A stretch of DNA of 45,561 nt from Burkholderiales bacterium (GCA_021300475.1 JAJTDO010000015.1:1-45561), one strand, 5' to 3'; shown: positions 8,073 through 20,869, counted from the first letter of the stretch. A program made the numbers and translations. Notes: generated by a model from the letters alone, not told the origin.

Positions 8073-9218
8073 TCAACGCAATTCATTTTCCAGCAATGCG
8101 AGAATCTTGTCGGCAGCGCTTGTCTTGACTGCGACACCCTCTGTGTTCAAAACCGTCACTTCGGATTTGTTGTTGCTGGTGGCCACTTTAATTCGGTAAC
8201 GGCTTTGCGGGTTCAAATCCACATCCACCGTTTTTTTGCCACCGCCAAACAGCTTGCTGAAAAAACCATCGCCTTCCTGTTTGACTTCCTGCCCCTCCGG
8301 GGAGTTGTACTGCACGAAGTACATGCCTTTGGAACGGTCCCGGTCTTCCACCGTGAAACCTGTGCGATCAAGCGCCAAGCCAACCCGACGCCATGCCCGG
8401 TCAAAATTCTCCGACACGATCAAACGCTTCTGGGTTCCATCGCTGTTAATGACCGCTTTCGCAGCCACCAAGGGGGCCTTGCCTTCAACAGCGGCAACTT
8501 TGGGCGCCTCACCTGCAAGCTTCACCACCAGACGGTTTAAAAACTCTGCTTCCAACTCCGGGTCGGCCGGCCGGGGTTGCCAGACGGTTTGAATTTTCTG
8601 ATTGTCAGCGTAGGCTTCAAGCAAACCGCGGTGCGAAATATAAATTTCAGTACCACTTTCTGAGCGCTCGAGACGGGTGCGGTAGCGATCGAGTTCGTCA
8701 CTGCTGTAGAGTCCGTCAAACACTTTACCGACAATGCGACGAACACCGTCCATTGGAATCTTGGCGCGGTTTTCAGTCCAGTCGGTTTCCAGAATACCGA
8801 TTTCAGGCTTTTCTATTTTCAGGTTGAAACCCGATTGCAACCAGAATTCACGCACAACAGGCCACACCGCTTCCGGCGGGCGATTCACCACCAACCAACG
8901 CTGGTTACCGGATTTCTCAAGCTTCACATCCAGGGCTTTTTGCAACACAGGGGTACCAGACACCTGAACAGGTGCACCGGACTCACCAGCCAAACCGGAC
9001 GCTGTGGCCACACCTTTGGCACCGATGTCAGGCACGATGAATCTTTCATCTGCCGTCACCGCGGTGAGATCCGGAGGAATATCCAAGGGCTTGGACTGTG
9101 TCGTATTTTTGTAGTCGATCTTGCCACGTTCATTAAGTTTATCGATGGTTCCGCAAGCTGCCAGCACACCAAACAACGTCAGCATGGAGGCGTGACGGAT
9201 CAAAGGAGATTTCAACAT
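8073..9218 (-). CDS. bamC: outer membrane assembly lipoprotein BamC
   Basis: BamC (NlpB) is a lipoprotein partner of BamA in inserting beta-barrel proteins into the outer membrane. With the ATG at 9218 the 381-residue protein begins with a lipoprotein signal peptide ending LAAC, lipidated Cys22. The N-terminal unstructured lasso segment (KPLDIPPDLTAV) is followed by two helix-grip domains: about residues 115-230 (QRWLVVNRPPEAVWPVVREF) and 265-375 (QKRLIVSENFDRAWRRVGLAL). The reading frame is open to 9263 and would overlap dapA by 16 bases, but the signal peptide favours 9218. The dapA-bamC pairing is the same as in enterobacteria. Confidence 0.9.
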   Translation of the reverse strand: MLKSPLIRHASMLTLFGVLAACGTIDKLNERGKIDYKNTTQSKPLDIPPDLTAVTADERFIVPDIGAKGVATASGLAGESGAPVQVSGTPVLQKALDVKLEKSGNQRWLVVNRPPEAVWPVVREFWLQSGFNLKIEKPEIGILETDWTENRAKIPMDGVRRIVGKVFDGLYSSDELDRYRTRLERSESGTEIYISHRGLLEAYADNQKIQTVWQPRPADPELEAEFLNRLVVKLAGEAPKVAAVEGKAPLVAAKAVINSDGTQKRLIVSENFDRAWRRVGLALDRTGFTVEDRDRSKGMYFVQYNSPEGQEVKQEGDGFFSKLFGGGKKTVDVDLNPQSRYRIKVATSNNKSEVTVLNTEGVAVKTSAADKILALLENELR

Positions 9219-9247
9219 AGTAATTTTTCGTGGACTCAGACTAAGCT

Positions 9248-10123
9248 TCAAAGGATTTCGCATTCACGCAGTGCGTCTCGCACCACAGCTTGATATTGTG
9301 CCTCAAGTTTTACCAAAGGCAGACGGATTCCAGACGCCATTTTCTGCATTTCAGCCAAGGCCCACTTAACCGGAATGGGATTGGCCTGACAGAAAAGATC
9401 GCGGTGCAGGGGCAACAGCTTCATGTTCAGGGCGTAGGCTTCTTTCGAATTGCCTGCCAGTGCCAGTGCACAGAGCTTGGCCATGGCTTTGGGTGCCACG
9501 TTGGCAGTCACGGAAATATTGCCCTTGCCACCCATCAATATCAAATTTACCGCTGTCGGATCATCTCCGCTGTATACCGCGAAATCAGCGGGAGCGTTTC
9601 TCACCAGCCATGCACCGCGGTGCAAGTCGCCAGTGGCATCTTTAATGCCCACCACGCCACTGACCTGGGCCAGTCGCAACACTGTTTCATTGCTCATGTC
9701 GGCCACGGTTCGGCCGGGAACATTGTATAAAACCACAGGCAGATCAACCGATTCGGCAACCTTGCGAAAATGCTGGTACATGCCTTCCTGGGTCGGCTTG
9801 TTATAGTAGGGCACCACCTGCAGGCTGGCCGCAGCACCAACCTGCTTTGCGTAAGCGGTCAGTTCGATGGCTTCTGTGGTTGAGTTGCCGCCGGTACCTG
9901 CAATAATGGGAAGACGGCCAGCAGCCTCTTCGACCGCGACTTTTATCAGCTCACCATGCTCTTCCACATCGACCGTGGGCGACTCGCCCGTGGTCCCCAC
10001 AGCAACAATTGCGTCAGTGCCTTCGGCAATGTGCCACTGCACCAATTTGCGATAACTGTCCCAATCAATGGAACCGTCTTCAAACATCGGGGTGACAAGT
10101 GCAACCAAACTTCCTGTGATCAT
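9248..10123 (-). CDS. dapA: 4-hydroxy-tetrahydrodipicolinate synthase
   Basis: DapA condenses pyruvate with aspartate semialdehyde, the first committed step to diaminopimelate and lysine. The 291-residue (beta/alpha)8 enzyme has all key residues at the E. coli positions: T44-T45 in GTTGESPT, Y133 in YNVPGRT and the Schiff-base K161 in GIKDATGDL. The start ATG overlaps the TGA of the upstream methyltransferase gene (ATGA), indicating translational coupling. bamC follows directly. Confidence 0.97.
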   Translation of the reverse strand: MITGSLVALVTPMFEDGSIDWDSYRKLVQWHIAEGTDAIVAVGTTGESPTVDVEEHGELIKVAVEEAAGRLPIIAGTGGNSTTEAIELTAYAKQVGAAASLQVVPYYNKPTQEGMYQHFRKVAESVDLPVVLYNVPGRTVADMSNETVLRLAQVSGVVGIKDATGDLHRGAWLVRNAPADFAVYSGDDPTAVNLILMGGKGNISVTANVAPKAMAKLCALALAGNSKEAYALNMKLLPLHRDLFCQANPIPVKWALAEMQKMASGIRLPLVKLEAQYQAVVRDALRECEIL

Positions 10124-10731
10124 GATTTTTCCTTTCCGTTCCGAGCAGAAACCACGTGCGCGGATTGTATCGCAAGCGAGGGCTTTCGCTGTGCAAGTAT
10201 TCGTTGCACAAGCGCCGGACCCGGATTTTTTCGAACACCCTGTTCAAATCGCAACACCTCGAACCCGGGGCGACACAGGTCCAGCAACTCTTCAGAGCGC
10301 AATAAAAAAGCAGGATTTTTCGGTGAACCGAACGCTTCATTGCCCACCATGAAGGTTTCATAGAGCAGATAGCCACCTGGCGCAACACAGTCCAACAGCG
10401 CCAAAAAATGAGGGCGCCACAAATAATGGGTCACCAGCACAAGGTCAAACCGACAGTCAGAAAGCGGCCAGACAGACCCTTCAAGGTCCAACATCTGAGT
10501 CTGAGCCCCTTCGGGGCATTGAGCCAAGGCAGTTGTGTCCTTGTCCACGGCCAGCACCTCATAGCCTGCCGCCAACAAGGCGCGGCTGTGGCGGCCACCG
10601 CCGCAGGCCAGATCCAGCGCCTTGGGCATGACTCCACCCCGCGCCGTGTGCTCGTCTGAAAGGCCGTCAAGGCAATTCAGAACCCAGACAGAAGGCTCAC
10701 CCAAACCGTGCGCGTTGAGCGGTAGGGTCAT
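10120..10731 (-). CDS. class I SAM-dependent methyltransferase
   Basis: The 203-residue protein contains the Rossmann methyltransferase signature: motif [16 protein letters not shown] near residues 39-53, the acidic end of strand 2 in VLAVDKD, and the motif IV region [13 protein letters not shown]-terminal strands include [17 protein letters not shown]. It resembles the TehB/UbiE-like branch of small methyltransferases; the substrate cannot be told from the sequence. It overlaps trpS by four bases upstream and dapA by four bases downstream (ATGA at both junctions), so the three are translated as a coupled set. Confidence 0.82.
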   Translation of the reverse strand: MTLPLNAHGLGEPSVWVLNCLDGLSDEHTARGGVMPKALDLACGGGRHSRALLAAGYEVLAVDKDTTALAQCPEGAQTQMLDLEGSVWPLSDCRFDLVLVTHYLWRPHFLALLDCVAPGGYLLYETFMVGNEAFGSPKNPAFLLRSEELLDLCRPGFEVLRFEQGVRKNPGPALVQRILAQRKPSLAIQSAHVVSARNGKEKS

Positions 10732-11930
10732 GAATAGTTCAATCCCATCGCTTCACGGACATCGCGCATGGTTTCTTGGGCAAATTCACGGGCACGCTCG
10801 CAACCATCGGAAATTACATTTTTAACCAGCGCGGGGTCATCAATGTATTGCTGCGCTCTTTCACGCATGGGCGTGAGCTCGCGAATTACCGCATCAATAA
10901 TGGGTTGCTTGCAATCAAGACAACCAATGCTTGCAGACTTGCAACCTGCGCTGGCCCAATCTTTCAGATTCTCGTCGCTGTAAACCTCGTGCAATTGCCA
11001 CACAGGGCAGCGCGCAGGGTCGCCCGCATCCGTCCGCCGAACCCTTGACGGGTCTGTGGGCATGCGACGTATTTTTTGCGTCACCGTCGCATCGTCTTCA
11101 CGCAACGCAATGGTGTTGTTGTAGCTCTTGGACATTTTTTGTCCATCCAGCCCCGGCATCTTGGAGGCTTCGGTGAGCAAGGCCTTGGGCTCAGCCAGAA
11201 TGATTTTTCGCCCGCCTTCCAGGTAACCGAACAAACGCTCACGGTCTCCCAAAGAAATGCCCTGCCAGTCGCCAAGCATCGCCTGGGCCTGCATCAAGGC
11301 TTCATCGTCGCCCTGCTCCTGGTAGCGGTCGCGCAGCTCAAGGTAAAGCTTCATGCGCTTGTTACCCAACTTCTTGGCCGCCTCAAGTGCTTTTTCCTCG
11401 AAACCGACTTCCCTGCCATAGAGGTGGTTAAAACGGCGAGCCACCTCGCGGGTCATTTCAATGTGCGGTACCTGATCTTCACCCACAGGCACCTGGCTGG
11501 CCCGGTAAATAAGAATGTCCGCAGACTGCAGCAGCGGGTAACCCAGAAAACCGTAAGTGGACAAATCCTTGTCACTCAACTTTTCCTGTTGGTCTTTGTA
11601 GGTAGGTACGCGTTCCAGCCATCCCAAGGGGGTGGACATTGAGAGCAACAGGTGCAGTTCGGCGTGCTCCGGCACTCTGGACTGAATGAAAAGCGTTGCC
11701 TGAGAAGGGTCCACACCCGCGGCCAACCAGTCGATCACCATGTCCCAGACGTTTTTTTCAATGACATCGGGCGTTTCATAGTGGGTGGTCAGCGCATGCC
11801 AATCCGCCACAAAAAACAGGCACGGGAACTCACTTTGCAGCTTGACCCAATTTTTCAAAACCCCGTGGTAATGACCCAGATGGAGGCTTCCGGTGGGACG
11901 CATGCCAGAGAGAACGCGCTCAGGAAACAT
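10728..11930 (-). CDS. trpS: tryptophanyl-tRNA synthetase
   Basis: A class I aminoacyl-tRNA synthetase that charges tRNA-Trp. The HIGH-type motif appears as SLHLGH near residues 15-20 and the KMSKS loop as GQKMSKS near residue 265. At 400 residues it is longer than E. coli TrpS (334); the extra length lies between the PVGEDQ segment and the KMSKS loop and near the CxxxxxxCLDC-type cysteine stretch (GCKSASIGCLDC), as in other betaproteobacterial enzymes. GAGA lies upstream of the ATG at 11930. It sits ten bases after the site-2 protease stop in the same operon. Confidence 0.96.
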   Translation of the reverse strand: MFPERVLSGMRPTGSLHLGHYHGVLKNWVKLQSEFPCLFFVADWHALTTHYETPDVIEKNVWDMVIDWLAAGVDPSQATLFIQSRVPEHAELHLLLSMSTPLGWLERVPTYKDQQEKLSDKDLSTYGFLGYPLLQSADILIYRASQVPVGEDQVPHIEMTREVARRFNHLYGREVGFEEKALEAAKKLGNKRMKLYLELRDRYQEQGDDEALMQAQAMLGDWQGISLGDRERLFGYLEGGRKIILAEPKALLTEASKMPGLDGQKMSKSYNNTIALREDDATVTQKIRRMPTDPSRVRRTDAGDPARCPVWQLHEVYSDENLKDWASAGCKSASIGCLDCKQPIIDAVIRELTPMRERAQQYIDDPALVKNVISDGCERAREFAQETMRDVREAMGLNYS

Positions 11931-11939
11931 GTTTTTTTC

Positions 11940-12596
11940 TCATAAGTTAAAAATCAGTTGAATGACAGACACCGTCAGTGCCACAAAGGGCAGCATGATG
12001 ACGGGCAGCAGGTTAAGCATCATCAGGAGCAACAAGATCGGCATGCCGTAGCGCTCGGACTTCCCGTACTCCTCGGCCAACCGGTTGGGCAAGAGACTGA
12101 ACAAGATCCGGCCGCCATCCAGAGGCAGCAAAGGTATCAGGTTCAAAATGGCCAGACCCACGTTGGTAAAAATACCCACCTTGGCCATCTCAGGCAGCAT
12201 TTCACCCGGATAATCGCTGATCAGCGTGTATTTCAAAACGGCCGCCCAAAAAAAGGCCATCAGGAAGTTTGCCCCGGGCCCGGCAAATGCCACCCAGCGC
12301 ATGTCGCGCTTTGGAGAGTTCAAACGGCCAAAATCCACAGGAACCGGCTTGGCCCAACCAAACAGAAACAGTCCGGCCCCCAGCATTTTGGCTGTCAGCA
12401 GCAAAGCCAGCGGCAGCAGAATGGTGCCTACGAGGTCGATGTGCCTGATGGGGTTGAGCGAGATTCGACCCGCCAGTTTTGCGGTGGGGTCGCCCAGCAG
12501 CAGAGCTGCATAGCCGTGCGCAGCCTCATGCAGTGTGATGGCAAAGATCACAGGCACCGCATAAATCAGGATCGTACTTAAAATCTCAGGGTTCAT
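11940..12596 (-). CDS. site-2 protease family (M50) membrane peptidase
   Basis: An integral membrane zinc metalloprotease of the S2P/M50 family, which cuts substrates within the membrane. HEAAH (H23, E24, H27) lies in the first hydrophobic segment IYAVPVIFAITLHEAAHGYA, and LDGGRIL near residue 170 supplies the third zinc ligand. Further helices include LVGTILLPLALLLTA, a conserved FGWAKPVPVDF loop and FAGPGANFLMAFFWA. The frame is open to a GTG at 12647, but the ATG at 12596 fits the typical very short N-terminus of this small family. No PDZ domain is present, unlike RseP. Substrate unknown. Confidence 0.88.
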   Translation of the reverse strand: MNPEILSTILIYAVPVIFAITLHEAAHGYAALLLGDPTAKLAGRISLNPIRHIDLVGTILLPLALLLTAKMLGAGLFLFGWAKPVPVDFGRLNSPKRDMRWVAFAGPGANFLMAFFWAAVLKYTLISDYPGEMLPEMAKVGIFTNVGLAILNLIPLLPLDGGRILFSLLPNRLAEEYGKSERYGMPILLLLMMLNLLPVIMLPFVALTVSVIQLIFNL

Positions 12597-12633
12597 AAGG
12601 GGCGATTGTAGCAAGCCTTGGGCCAACCACTGT

Positions 12634-13290
12634 TCAAATCCGATCACTCAAGCTGATTTCCAATGGCTCAAGCGCCCCGGTCAAAGGACCCGCCCCCTCG
12701 CGAAGCACCACAGGGTCGGGGCCGGTCCAGTCGATCACCGTGGTGGGATGCACGCCACAGGGCTCGCCTGTGGAAATCACCAGATCCACCTGATTTTGCA
12801 GGCGCTCGCGCACCTCGTCGGGGTCTGTCAGAGGCGCATCGTCACCGGGCAACTGCAAGGAAGTGGCAATCAGCGCCTCACCCATTTCCGCCAGCAGCGC
12901 CTGCACCACCGGATGCTCAGGCAAACGGATACCTATGCTTTTTTTGGAGGGATGTGACACCCTGCGCGGCACCTCTTTGCTGGCCTCCAGAATAAAGGTG
13001 TAAGGTCCGGGCAGCACCGACTTCAACATGCGGTACTGCAGATTGCTGACCTTCGCATAGTTGGCGATGTGGGTCAGATCCCGACACAACAGCGCTAGGT
13101 GCTGCCTGTCGTCCAATCCCCGTATTTTTCTGAGCCGTTCAACGGCAGACTTGTCATCCAGCCGGCACACCAGGCTGTAGCAGGAGTCTGTGGGCATTGC
13201 CACAATGCCTCCGCTGCTTAATATCTGAGCAGCCTGCCGACACAAGCGCAATTGAGGGTTGTCCGGGTGAATTTCAAAAAACTGAGCCAT
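12634..13290 (-). CDS. YrdC/Sua5-family L-threonylcarbamoyladenylate synthase-type protein
   Basis: The 218-residue protein carries the YrdC fold: an N-terminal strand and helix followed by GGIVAMPTDSCYSLVCRL, the ATP/threonine pocket, then the K(I)RG segment LRKIRGLDDRQHLALLC and PGPYTFILEAS. Family members make threonylcarbamoyl-AMP for t6A modification of tRNAs, but paralogues of the YciO type are also common, and this one (IRLPEHPVV, short C-terminus) looks closer to the YciO-like group. Its biochemical role is therefore uncertain. It lies ten bases after the PHP gene and is followed by the M50 protease, as in other Burkholderiales. Confidence 0.82.
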   Translation of the reverse strand: MAQFFEIHPDNPQLRLCRQAAQILSSGGIVAMPTDSCYSLVCRLDDKSAVERLRKIRGLDDRQHLALLCRDLTHIANYAKVSNLQYRMLKSVLPGPYTFILEASKEVPRRVSHPSKKSIGIRLPEHPVVQALLAEMGEALIATSLQLPGDDAPLTDPDEVRERLQNQVDLVISTGEPCGVHPTTVIDWTGPDPVVLREGAGPLTGALEPLEISLSDRI

Positions 13291-13299
13291 GTCCTTGTT

Positions 13300-14163
13300 C
13301 TATTCCATATTCCAATCGTGCCAGATCGGCACGCATCCATCGGGCAACGCAGGCAAGGCACCCAAGGCCACACGCGATTCGCCCGGCCCATGAAAATCGC
13401 TGCCCCGCGATGCCTTGAAGCCATAAGACAGGCTCACCTTTGCAAACCGGGCATACTGATCAACCGTGTGACTGCCAGTCACCACCTCAATGCCCTCACC
13501 GCCAAGCTCCTTGAACTCCTCAAGCAGCGCATGCATCATTAAATCTGTGAGCCGGTATCGCCCCGGGTGTGCAATCACCGCCTGACCGCCAGCGGCCTTT
13601 ATCCATCCAACAGCCTGTGTCAGCGTGGCCCACTGGTGGGGCACATAACCCGGCTTGCCGGGGGTCAGATATTTTTGAAACACCTCGCTGACATCAGCGC
13701 AACACCCCTGACTGACTAAAAAACGGGCAAAGTGGGTACGGCTGATCAGGTCAGGGTTTCCCACATATTTCATGGCGCCCTCGTAAGCCCCTTCGATGCC
13801 AGCCAATGCCAATTGCCCGGACATTTCGCGGGCGCGGGCTTCACGACCTGCCCTTACACTGGCCAGGCCGTGCAGCAGAGAGTTGTCATCAGGGCTGACA
13901 TTCAAACCCACGATGTGCAGTGTCTCATTTGCCCAAGTCACTGATATTTCAACACCTGCAATAAAATGCAGGCCCAGTGCCTTGGCTGCGCAAGCGGCTT
14001 GTGCAATGCCGCCGATTTCATCGTGGTCGGTGAGCGCCCAGACGCGAACGCCATTTTCATGTGCAACACGGGCCAATTCGGCCGGAGACAACTTGCCGTC
14101 GGAGACATTGGAATGACAATGCAGGTCGGCATTCAACAGATGAGGATCAGGATAACTACGCAT
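13300..14163 (-). CDS. PHP-domain phosphoesterase (RNase AM / YciV-like)
   Basis: The 287-residue protein has the PHP signature DLHCHSNVSDG (H15, H17), LTDHDEIGG, HPGRYRL and a terminal DFHGPGE, which together form the trinuclear metal site of the fold. The E. coli relative YciV/RNase AM hydrolyses 3',5'-nucleoside bisphosphates and trims 5' ends of ribosomal RNAs; that activity is inferred here. It is preceded by the DUF455 gene with a 12-base gap and followed by the YrdC-type gene. Confidence 0.88.
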   Translation of the reverse strand: MRSYPDPHLLNADLHCHSNVSDGKLSPAELARVAHENGVRVWALTDHDEIGGIAQAACAAKALGLHFIAGVEISVTWANETLHIVGLNVSPDDNSLLHGLASVRAGREARAREMSGQLALAGIEGAYEGAMKYVGNPDLISRTHFARFLVSQGCCADVSEVFQKYLTPGKPGYVPHQWATLTQAVGWIKAAGGQAVIAHPGRYRLTDLMMHALLEEFKELGGEGIEVVTGSHTVDQYARFAKVSLSYGFKASRGSDFHGPGESRVALGALPALPDGCVPIWHDWNME

Positions 14164-14175
14164 CTGTGAATGCTA

Positions 14176-15021
14176 TCACTTCACCAGTGTTTCAAGCCAC
14201 TCCAATTCCGCCGGCGTAAATCCGGCTGCCAGGCGGGCCTCTTTGTTAAAGGGGGGGCGCGGCCACGGGGCACCGTATTCATGGGTCAGCTTCTCATAGG
14301 TGGCCATGGGCTCACACTGCGCTTGGTCACACAGGTAGGCGAACCAACGGTTACCCACTTCAACATGCCCCACTTCATCACGCAAAATAATGTCGAGAAC
14401 GTCAGCACTGTCCTGATCACCGTTTTTGGCCAACCGGTCGCGAATGGCAGGAGACACATCCGGCCCTCTGGCCTCCATCAACCGCGGCACCAGCGCCATT
14501 CTGGCCAGTACGGAATCCGATGTTTTTTCAGCCATCTGCCACAAACCATCATGAGCAGAGCAATCACCATAGGACAGGCCATAAAAGGCCAGTCGGTCGC
14601 ACAACAATCTGAAATGCAGCGCTTCCTCCCACGCCACTGTCCACCAGTCGCGGTAATAGGCCTCAGGCATACCTGCAAAACGCAACAAGGCATCCAGCGC
14701 CAGATTAATGGCGTTAAATTCTATGTGCGCCAAGGCATGGATCAACAGTCCGCGCCCATTGGGCGTGCCCACCCCTCTGGAAGGGACCCTTGCCGGGTGA
14801 ACCAATTCAGGCTTGACAGGCCTGCCGGGCAGTTCGGACACGGCAAAACGGTTATCAACACACAGGGCTGAACTGGAAGGCTGGGCAACCGCTAGCAACT
14901 GCGCCTTGCGTTGTGCATCCCCCTCAAGGAAGGCTTGCAGCGCACACGCGCGCAATTTTTCAGAGGGCTTGCCGAGCGGCTCATGGGAGCTTGGCGTTAC
15001 AATGGCAGTATGTACAGACAT
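14176..15021 (-). CDS. DUF455 ferritin-like protein
   Basis: This protein (281 residues from the chosen start) belongs to the DUF455 family, predicted to adopt a ferritin-like four-helix bundle. Candidate metal ligands are visible in the helices HIEFNAINLALDAL, EEALHFRLL and DEVGHVEVGNRWF, where Glu and His recur in the E..ExxH spacing of di-iron proteins. Function is unknown; a link to tRNA modification (MiaE-like) has been suggested for the wider group. The frame extends to 15075, but ATG 15021 is preferred because the longer form would cover the start of the divergent carbonic anhydrase gene. It is the first gene of the long minus-strand block. Confidence 0.75.
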   Translation of the reverse strand: MSVHTAIVTPSSHEPLGKPSEKLRACALQAFLEGDAQRKAQLLAVAQPSSSALCVDNRFAVSELPGRPVKPELVHPARVPSRGVGTPNGRGLLIHALAHIEFNAINLALDALLRFAGMPEAYYRDWWTVAWEEALHFRLLCDRLAFYGLSYGDCSAHDGLWQMAEKTSDSVLARMALVPRLMEARGPDVSPAIRDRLAKNGDQDSADVLDIILRDEVGHVEVGNRWFAYLCDQAQCEPMATYEKLTHEYGAPWPRPPFNKEARLAAGFTPAELEWLETLVK

Positions 15022-15044
15022 TCTTTTCGACTCAAAGGAACTCG

Positions 15045-15569
15045 ATGGCCATCTATCAATTGGGTGAAGAAACACCCCGAATCGACGATAGCGCTTACGT
15101 GGCAGAACTGGCCAGCGTCATCGGTAAAGTGGTTTTGGGAAAAAACACCTCGGTTTGGGATTTTGCCGCATTGCGGGGCGACAACGAAACCATCACCATC
15201 AGCGATGGTGCCAACGTTCAGGAAGGTGCCGTTTTACACACAGACATCGGCTGCCCCCTGGTGGTTGGCAAACAAACAACTGTTGGGCATCAAGCTATGT
15301 TACATGGTTGTACGGTGGGAGATGGCTGCTTGATCGGAATTCAGGCGGTTGTTCTGAACAAAGCCGTGATTGGCGACGTATCGCTGGTCGGGGCTGGCGC
15401 CTTGGTCACCGAGGGCAAAGTCTTCCCTCCCCGCTCCCTGATTTTGGGAAGCCCCGCAAAGTGGGTCAGAACCCTCACGGATGAAGACCTATTCAGGGTT
15501 CGGGCCGGCGCCATGGTCTACGTTGAAAAAGCCAAACTGTTTAAAACGCAACTCAAGAAAATCGGTTAA
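15045..15569 (+). CDS. gamma-type carbonic anhydrase family protein (YrdA-like)
   Basis: The 174-residue protein shows the hexapeptide repeats of a left-handed beta helix (GKVVLGKNTSVWDFAALRG, then repeated V/I-G-D steps). The zinc-binding histidines of gamma carbonic anhydrases are expected in LHTD, TVGHQAMLHG. It would form trimers; many bacterial homologues (YrdA, PaaY types) have weak or no hydratase activity. AAAGGA lies nine bases before the ATG at 15045; longer in-frame starts upstream are rejected because they lack family similarity and overlap DUF455. hslO follows after two bases. Confidence 0.88.
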   Translation: MAIYQLGEETPRIDDSAYVAELASVIGKVVLGKNTSVWDFAALRGDNETITISDGANVQEGAVLHTDIGCPLVVGKQTTVGHQAMLHGCTVGDGCLIGIQAVVLNKAVIGDVSLVGAGALVTEGKVFPPRSLILGSPAKWVRTLTDEDLFRVRAGAMVYVEKAKLFKTQLKKIG

Positions 15570-15571
15570 AG

Positions 15572-16531
15572 ATGACGTGTGAATTACGCACCCTGCTGTT
15601 TACTGAACAACCTGTTCGGGCACAACTCACCCAACTGACGCAAAGCTGGCGACGAATCATTGAAAACCATGACTACCCGTCTTCCATTCAAACCATGCTC
15701 GGAGAGCTTGTGGCGGCCAGTCTGGTGTTGTCTGCCAGCCTTAAATTCAATGGTTCGCTCATACTTCAAATCAAGGGCGATGGTCCGGTGAAGCTGGTGG
15801 TTGCGGAGTGCAACAGCGAGCTGGGCATTCGTGCCACAGCCATGTTCGATAAAACCACCCCGATTTCACCTGACGCTGACTTCAAGGCGCTGGTCAATGA
15901 GAGTGGCAAGGGGCGTTTCGTCATTATTCTTGACCCCAAAGACCGTCTGCCGGGCCAGCAACCCTACCAAGGCATCATTGAAATCACCGGCAACAGTATC
16001 GCTCAGGCCATTGAAGGCTACATGGCGCAATCCGAGCAATTGCAGACCCGCCTATGGCTGCAAGCCGATTCGAACACGGCAGCAGGTCTGCTGTTACAGC
16101 AAATGCCCAGCACGGGCGGTATTGTCTCGGCCCAGACTGCACAACCGGAAAGCACAACAATTCCGGAAAGCCTGGAAAATGCATGGGATCGCCTGTTAAT
16201 GCTGAGCGACACACTTAAACAACAGGAATTACTGGAAAATACCAGTGATGTGATTGCAAAACGCCTGTTTTGGCAAGAACCCCACGAAACGCTGGCGGTT
16301 CGCCAACCCAGCTTTCACTGCACCTGCTCACGGGAAAAAGTGGCTCGCATGCTCAAATCACTGGGCGAGCAGGAAATCAATGAGGCGATTGTGGAACAGA
16401 CTGTGTTGTCCGTGAACTGCGACTATTGCAATTCGAAATATGAATTTGATGCCGTCGATTGCGCAGCCCTGTTTATGGCAACACTTTCAAACAACACCAG
16501 CGATTCCACATCCAAGGACAACCTGCACTGA
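15572..16531 (+). CDS. hslO: redox-activated chaperone Hsp33
   Basis: Hsp33 is a cytoplasmic holdase turned on by disulphide formation under oxidative stress. The 319-residue protein has the N-terminal crescent domain (LTQSWRRIIENHDYPSSIQ), a linker and the C-terminal redox switch: C250-x-C252 in HCTCS and C283-x-x-C286 in NCDYC, the four zinc-binding thiolates in the canonical CxC...CxxC order. Only two bases separate it from the carbonic anhydrase gene, so the two share a transcript. It converges with ftsB; the 71-base gap contains a small AGCCAC/GTGGCT hairpin (16556-16571) without a T-run. Confidence 0.95.
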   Translation: MTCELRTLLFTEQPVRAQLTQLTQSWRRIIENHDYPSSIQTMLGELVAASLVLSASLKFNGSLILQIKGDGPVKLVVAECNSELGIRATAMFDKTTPISPDADFKALVNESGKGRFVIILDPKDRLPGQQPYQGIIEITGNSIAQAIEGYMAQSEQLQTRLWLQADSNTAAGLLLQQMPSTGGIVSAQTAQPESTTIPESLENAWDRLLMLSDTLKQQELLENTSDVIAKRLFWQEPHETLAVRQPSFHCTCSREKVARMLKSLGEQEINEAIVEQTVLSVNCDYCNSKYEFDAVDCAALFMATLSNNTSDSTSKDNLH

Positions 16532-16602
16532 CTTAAAAAGTAGGGAAACAGGCGAAGCCACGACAGTGGCTCCCCACTACAACCGTACCGCCTCCTGAAA
16601 AC

Positions 16603-16938
16603 TCAGGGCTTTTTGGGGGTGGTCGCAGTTGCTGGTTCCGGGGCTTTGAGCTGTGCCGCTTCAGCTGAAACTATCTGGACGTAGGTCTCATCAACACCGA
16701 CCATACCCAATTCATAACGCGCACGCTCTTCAATGGCCTCAAGACCATCGCGCAGGCTCACCACTTCACTTTGCAATTTTTGATTGCGCAAGCGAAGTGA
16801 CTCGTTAAAGCGTACTTGAGCAGCAAACTCGCCCTCTAACTCCCAAACGCGCAGCCACCCCCCTTTACCAAACCAGAGGGGCCACTGCACACCCAGAAGC
16901 AGCACTAAAAAAACCAGCGTGAAGCCGCGTTGTTTCAT
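16603..16938 (-). CDS. ftsB: cell division protein FtsB (septum formation initiator)
   Basis: FtsB is a small single-pass inner membrane divisome protein that pairs with FtsL and FtsQ. The 111-residue product has a transmembrane segment at about residues 5-21 (FTLVFLVLLLGVQWPLWF), followed by a periplasmic coiled coil (FNESLRLRNQKLQSEVVSLRDG) and the conserved EERARYELGMV box. The Ala/Pro/Thr-rich tail ends in lysines. It follows eno, as in many proteobacteria, and is the last gene of the pyrG-kdsA-eno-ftsB unit. Confidence 0.93.
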   Translation of the reverse strand: MKQRGFTLVFLVLLLGVQWPLWFGKGGWLRVWELEGEFAAQVRFNESLRLRNQKLQSEVVSLRDGLEAIEERARYELGMVGVDETYVQIVSAEAAQLKAPEPATATTPKKP

Positions 16939-16970
16939 CGTTCAACCCAAAATGAACACTTTTGCGACAT

Positions 16971-18287
<1,317 letters not shown>

Positions 18288-18300
18288 TTACAAAACCGAA

Positions 18301-19152
18301 TCAAAGGCTCAGTTCGGCCAAGCCATGTCCTTTGACCAAACGGTCCAGTTCAACCAAGGTTCTCAACAGTGCCTCCATCTTGGGAAGCGGCCATGCGTTG
18401 GGGCCGTCAGACATGGCTTTTGCCGGGTCAGGATGGGTTTCCATAAACAGACCTGCCACCCCTGTGGCCACCGCTGCCCTGGCCAAAACCGGCACAAACT
18501 CGCGCTGACCACCTGAAGTTGCACCCTGACCGCCGGGCAATTGCACGGAGTGGGTTGCATCAAACACCACTGGGCACTGCGTGTCACGCATGATGGCCAG
18601 ACTTCGCATGTCGGACACCAAATTGTTGTAACCAAAGCTGACGCCTCGCTCACACACCATGATGTGGTCTGTGCCCAGACCTTTCTCAATGGCAGCTTCA
18701 CGCGCTTTATCAACCACGTTTTTCATGTCGCCCGGGGCCAAAAACTGCCCTTTTTTAATATTCACGGGCTTGCCTGTGGTGGCCACAGCGCGAATGAAAT
18801 CGGTTTGACGGCACAAGAAAGCCGGTGTCTGAAGCACATCCACGACGGAAGCCACTTCGTTGATCTCGTCTTCTTCGTGTACATCCGTGAGTACGGGAAC
18901 GCCAATGACATTGCGAACGTTCTCAAGAATCTTCAAGCCACTGTCCATGCCCAGCCCGCGAAAACTTTTGCCTGAGCTGCGGTTGGCTTTGTCATAAGAG
19001 CTTTTGTAAATGAAGGGAATACCGACCCGCTGGCAAATCTCCTTTAATTGTCCGGCTGTATCAATGGCCATCTGTTCAGACTCGATGACACAAGGGCCTG
19101 CAATCAAAAACACGGGTTGATCCAACCCGACATCAAAACCACAAAGCTTCAT
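18301..19152 (-). CDS. kdsA: 3-deoxy-8-phosphooctulonate (KDO-8-P) synthase
   Basis: KdsA joins PEP and arabinose-5-phosphate to make KDO-8-phosphate for the lipopolysaccharide inner core, which also shows that the organism is Gram-negative. The 283-residue TIM-barrel enzyme has [10 protein letters not shown], the substrate loop [21 protein letters not shown], and [18 protein letters not shown] near residue 205. AAGGAG lies upstream of the ATG. It sits between pyrG and eno in the classical order. Confidence 0.97.
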   Translation of the reverse strand: MKLCGFDVGLDQPVFLIAGPCVIESEQMAIDTAGQLKEICQRVGIPFIYKSSYDKANRSSGKSFRGLGMDSGLKILENVRNVIGVPVLTDVHEEDEINEVASVVDVLQTPAFLCRQTDFIRAVATTGKPVNIKKGQFLAPGDMKNVVDKAREAAIEKGLGTDHIMVCERGVSFGYNNLVSDMRSLAIMRDTQCPVVFDATHSVQLPGGQGATSGGQREFVPVLARAAVATGVAGLFMETHPDPAKAMSDGPNAWPLPKMEALLRTLVELDRLVKGHGLAELSL

Positions 19153-19181
19153 GACCTGCTCCTTCTTGAGTGAGGGCGACT

Positions 19182-20855
<1,674 letters not shown>

Positions 20856-20869
20856 TCAGTGAAATCGGA